Shown: positions 5,525 to 6,838 of the stretch, in pieces
Position numbering within the stretch: the first letter of the stretch is position 1
Layout: each line of letters opens with the position of its first letter
Assembly: GCA_964549995.1 (NCBI GenBank)
Contig: CAZJXF010000164.1
Location: 1-6,838 of the forward strand
DNA length: 6,838 bases
Direction of reading: 5' to 3'
Origin: Desulfatirhabdium sp964549995
GTDB lineage: Bacteria; Desulfobacterota; Desulfobacteria; Desulfobacterales; Desulfatirhabdiaceae
Notes under the pieces: generated by a model
What the model saw: the letters and a program-made list of their open reading frames with translations, nothing else
The model's database searches: none
What the model was told of the DNA's origin: nothing
Program-made: the position numbers and the translations under genes

Positions 5525-5729
5525 TAGGTCGTAGACATAAAAGAAAGGCTGTCTGCCGGACATTTCACCCGTTCGCATATGAGCTCTTGCTGAAAACCGT
5601 ATTCCAACCAAATCGGAAAGAACGACAGTCAGCATGTTCGGACTGTTTGCGGCACCATCCGGAATGCCGATCGGATGTTGTACAGGCAGGTGACAAGATG
5701 CCTTTTGAGTTACCTTGTTCCCCAACAAT

Positions 5730-5767
5730 CTGCCCACTGTCCACTGCCCACTGCTGACTGCCGACTG
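5730..5767 (+). repeat. Tandem heptamer array, five units
   Basis: Consecutive 7-bp units read CTGCCCA, CTGTCCA, CTGCCCA, CTGCTGA, CTGCCGA, then a partial CTG. The consensus is CTG-Y-Y-N-A. It starts seven bases beyond the phosphatase stop (5774) on the 3' side of that gene. Such short arrays are prone to slippage; no function is evident. Confidence 0.85.
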
Positions 5768-5773
5768 TTACTC

Positions 5774-6838
5774 TCAAAATTTCAAAACGACCAATGTAAT
5801 GTCGTCATCGACGGTTCCGTTTCCCCGGAAAGCCGTGATATCCGCAATGATGGCATCGAGAATTCCGGATGCGGATTCGTTTCGAAATTTTTGAATCAGG
5901 GCCTGAAGGCGGCGCTTTCCATATCGAAGCCCTGCGTTGTTTTCCGTTTCCCAGATGCCGTCCGTTCCAATGACCAGAATATCTCCCGGCATCCAGCCGA
6001 TGGCGCAATTCTCGTCATACTGCCAGGTTTCATCGACACCGAGGGCGATGCCTTCCCCGCCGAGTTCTTGAAAACTTTTCTTGGATGCATCGTAGTACAG
6101 GGCCGGCTCATGACCGGCACGCACCCAGCAGATGGTTTTCCGGTCCACATCGAGAGTCATCACGAACAAGGTCATGAAGCTTCCGGTTGTGCCGGTGTCC
6201 ATGCAAAGCCAACGGTTGATGTCCGTCATGATCTCCGCCATGCAGCCGCCGACCAGCACCCGGCTGCGCAGCAGGGCTCTTACCGTCGTCATGAGCAGTG
6301 CTGCCGCAATGCCGTGTTCCGCTCCGTCTCCGACGGCTACGGCAATCCGCCGATGGTTCATGTCGGGCATCTCGATCAAATCGTAGTAATCGCCGCCCGT
6401 CTCGTCGCAGTAAATGGTTCGGCCGACGATATCGAGCCCCTGAAAATGAACGGTTCGATCCGGCAACAAGGTCTGTTGGATTTCCATGGCCAGATTCAAG
6501 GAATGCTTCATCCGAAGCCGTTCCTGAAGTTGAACGGTCATTTCGTTGAAGCTTCCGGCCAGCTCGCCGACCTCATCCCGTGACGACACATGGAGCTGGA
6601 TGAAATTTCCCCTGGTCAACTCCTGGGCGGCATGGGATACTTCCCGGATGGTATCGACGGTTCGGCACATGGCCCGACGGATCAGCAAAACGGTAAGGCA
6701 AATGACCGCAAGCCAGGAAACGATGTATACCAGTCGAAATCTCAGAATTGGCGCTAAAATGTCGTTTCCGGGGGCGATCATCACCAAATACCAGTCCGCC
6801 TGCTGCAGTCTGTAGAAACCGCCGATTTCCCGGGAAGG
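5774..6838 (-). CDS. Membrane sensor PP2C-type Ser/Thr phosphatase (HAMP-SpoIIE), 5'-truncated by the window
   Basis: The 354 codons present are the C-terminal part of a membrane-bound phosphatase; the start lies beyond 6838. Residues 1-33, with DWYLVMIAPGNDILAP, look like the end of a periplasmic Cache-type sensor domain. One transmembrane helix (about 35-55) leads into a HAMP domain (about 53-107) containing SSRDEVGELAGSFNEM, then a linking helix. The SpoIIE/PP2C domain (about 130-354) keeps the metal-binding and structural motifs: TGGDYYD (Asp150), VAVGDGAEHGIAAAL (Asp171), GHEPALYY (242-249), GTDGIWETEN (Asp293) and DDDITLVV (344-351). The GDGAEHG segment differs slightly from the common GDVSGHG. 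Such proteins sense a ligand outside the cell and dephosphorylate phospho-Ser/Thr proteins inside, typically anti-sigma-factor antagonists; none is encoded here. It is upstream of the TPR cassette on the same strand, so the cassette could be under its control, but the 314-base gap weakens that. Confidence 0.95.
   Translation of the reverse strand, partial: PSREIGGFYRLQQADWYLVMIAPGNDILAPILRFRLVYIVSWLAVICLTVLLIRRAMCRTVDTIREVSHAAQELTRGNFIQLHVSSRDEVGELAGSFNEMTVQLQERLRMKHSLNLAMEIQQTLLPDRTVHFQGLDIVGRTIYCDETGGDYYDLIEMPDMNHRRIAVAVGDGAEHGIAAALLMTTVRALLRSRVLVGGCMAEIMTDINRWLCMDTGTTGSFMTLFVMTLDVDRKTICWVRAGHEPALYYDASKKSFQELGGEGIALGVDETWQYDENCAIGWMPGDILVIGTDGIWETENNAGLRYGKRRLQALIQKFRNESASGILDAIIADITAFRGNGTVDDDITLVVLKF

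Larger units (their letters stand above)
5460..5773. other. 314-base gap without a convincing gene
   Basis: This lies between the phosphatase stop and the TPR start. Frames crossing it on either strand lack good ribosome sites and overlap neighbouring genes, so I accept none. It holds two sets of heptamer repeats (5511-5524 and 5730-5767). ACAAGGT and ATCTTGT (about 5693-5718) could form a weak 7-bp stem, but without a T-run, so no intrinsic terminator for the phosphatase is evident. I see no near-consensus sigma-70 or sigma-54 promoter for the TPR cassette. Whether the phosphatase and the cassette share a transcript stays open. Confidence 0.6.

Noticed and set aside
5360..5737. 125-codon minus-strand frame across the gap before the TPR gene
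   Set aside because: It runs about 100 bases into the TPR gene in another frame, has no ribosome site, and includes part of the heptamer repeats.
5675..6583. 302-codon plus-strand open frame
   Set aside because: It is antisense to the SpoIIE-type phosphatase, whose conserved motifs show the minus strand is coding. Its translation has no domain character.

Overview
The window looks like a piece of a mid-GC chromosome, probably from a sulfate-reducing Desulfobacterota-type (deltaproteobacterial) bacterium. That placement is an inference. It rests on the style of the proteins (SpoIIE-type phosphatase, TPR protein, Fe-S-flavoprotein-like reductase, and an unusual kinase-like protein whose HHAAGDF motif I associate with that group) and on a TTTTTGCGA-containing palindromic repeat of a kind I recall from such genomes. 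No rRNA, tRNA, CRISPR array or insertion sequence is visible. Every gene I accept lies on the minus strand, so the window reads right to left; the long plus-strand frames are antisense shadows.

Right end (6838 to 5774): the 3' part of a membrane sensor phosphatase, with a sensor-domain tail, a transmembrane helix, a HAMP domain and a complete PP2C/SpoIIE domain. Next comes a 314-base gap (5460-5773) without a convincing gene. It holds heptamer repeats (CTGCCCA type) in opposite orientations near its two ends.

Centre (5459 to 1188): a compact cassette. A five-repeat TPR protein overlaps by ATGA with a 385-residue protein that may be a degenerate kinase-fold protein. After 16 bases comes a flavodoxin-like protein with a compact four-cysteine cluster and a C-terminal zinc ribbon. 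It overlaps by GTGA with a GT4-type glycosyltransferase. After a 124-base spacer comes a 48-codon gene (1188-1334) behind a near-ideal Shine-Dalgarno, and a textbook intrinsic terminator follows 25 bases after its stop. I see this as one operon ending in a small acidic two-cysteine peptide. The peptide could be the substrate or product of the upstream enzymes (a RiPP-like layout) or a small regulator; neither is proven.

Left part (1130 to 1): a 131-bp element with 24-bp terminal inverted repeats and a neighbouring 25-bp palindrome lie between the terminator and an unrecognised 173-residue protein (369-890). Beyond that protein is a degenerate second copy of the 25-bp palindrome, a near-consensus sigma-70 promoter (TTGACG-17-TATAGA), and a leader of about 100 nt with a stem abutting the ribosome binding site. 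The window ends in the first 13 codons of a cold-shock protein that starts with TTG.
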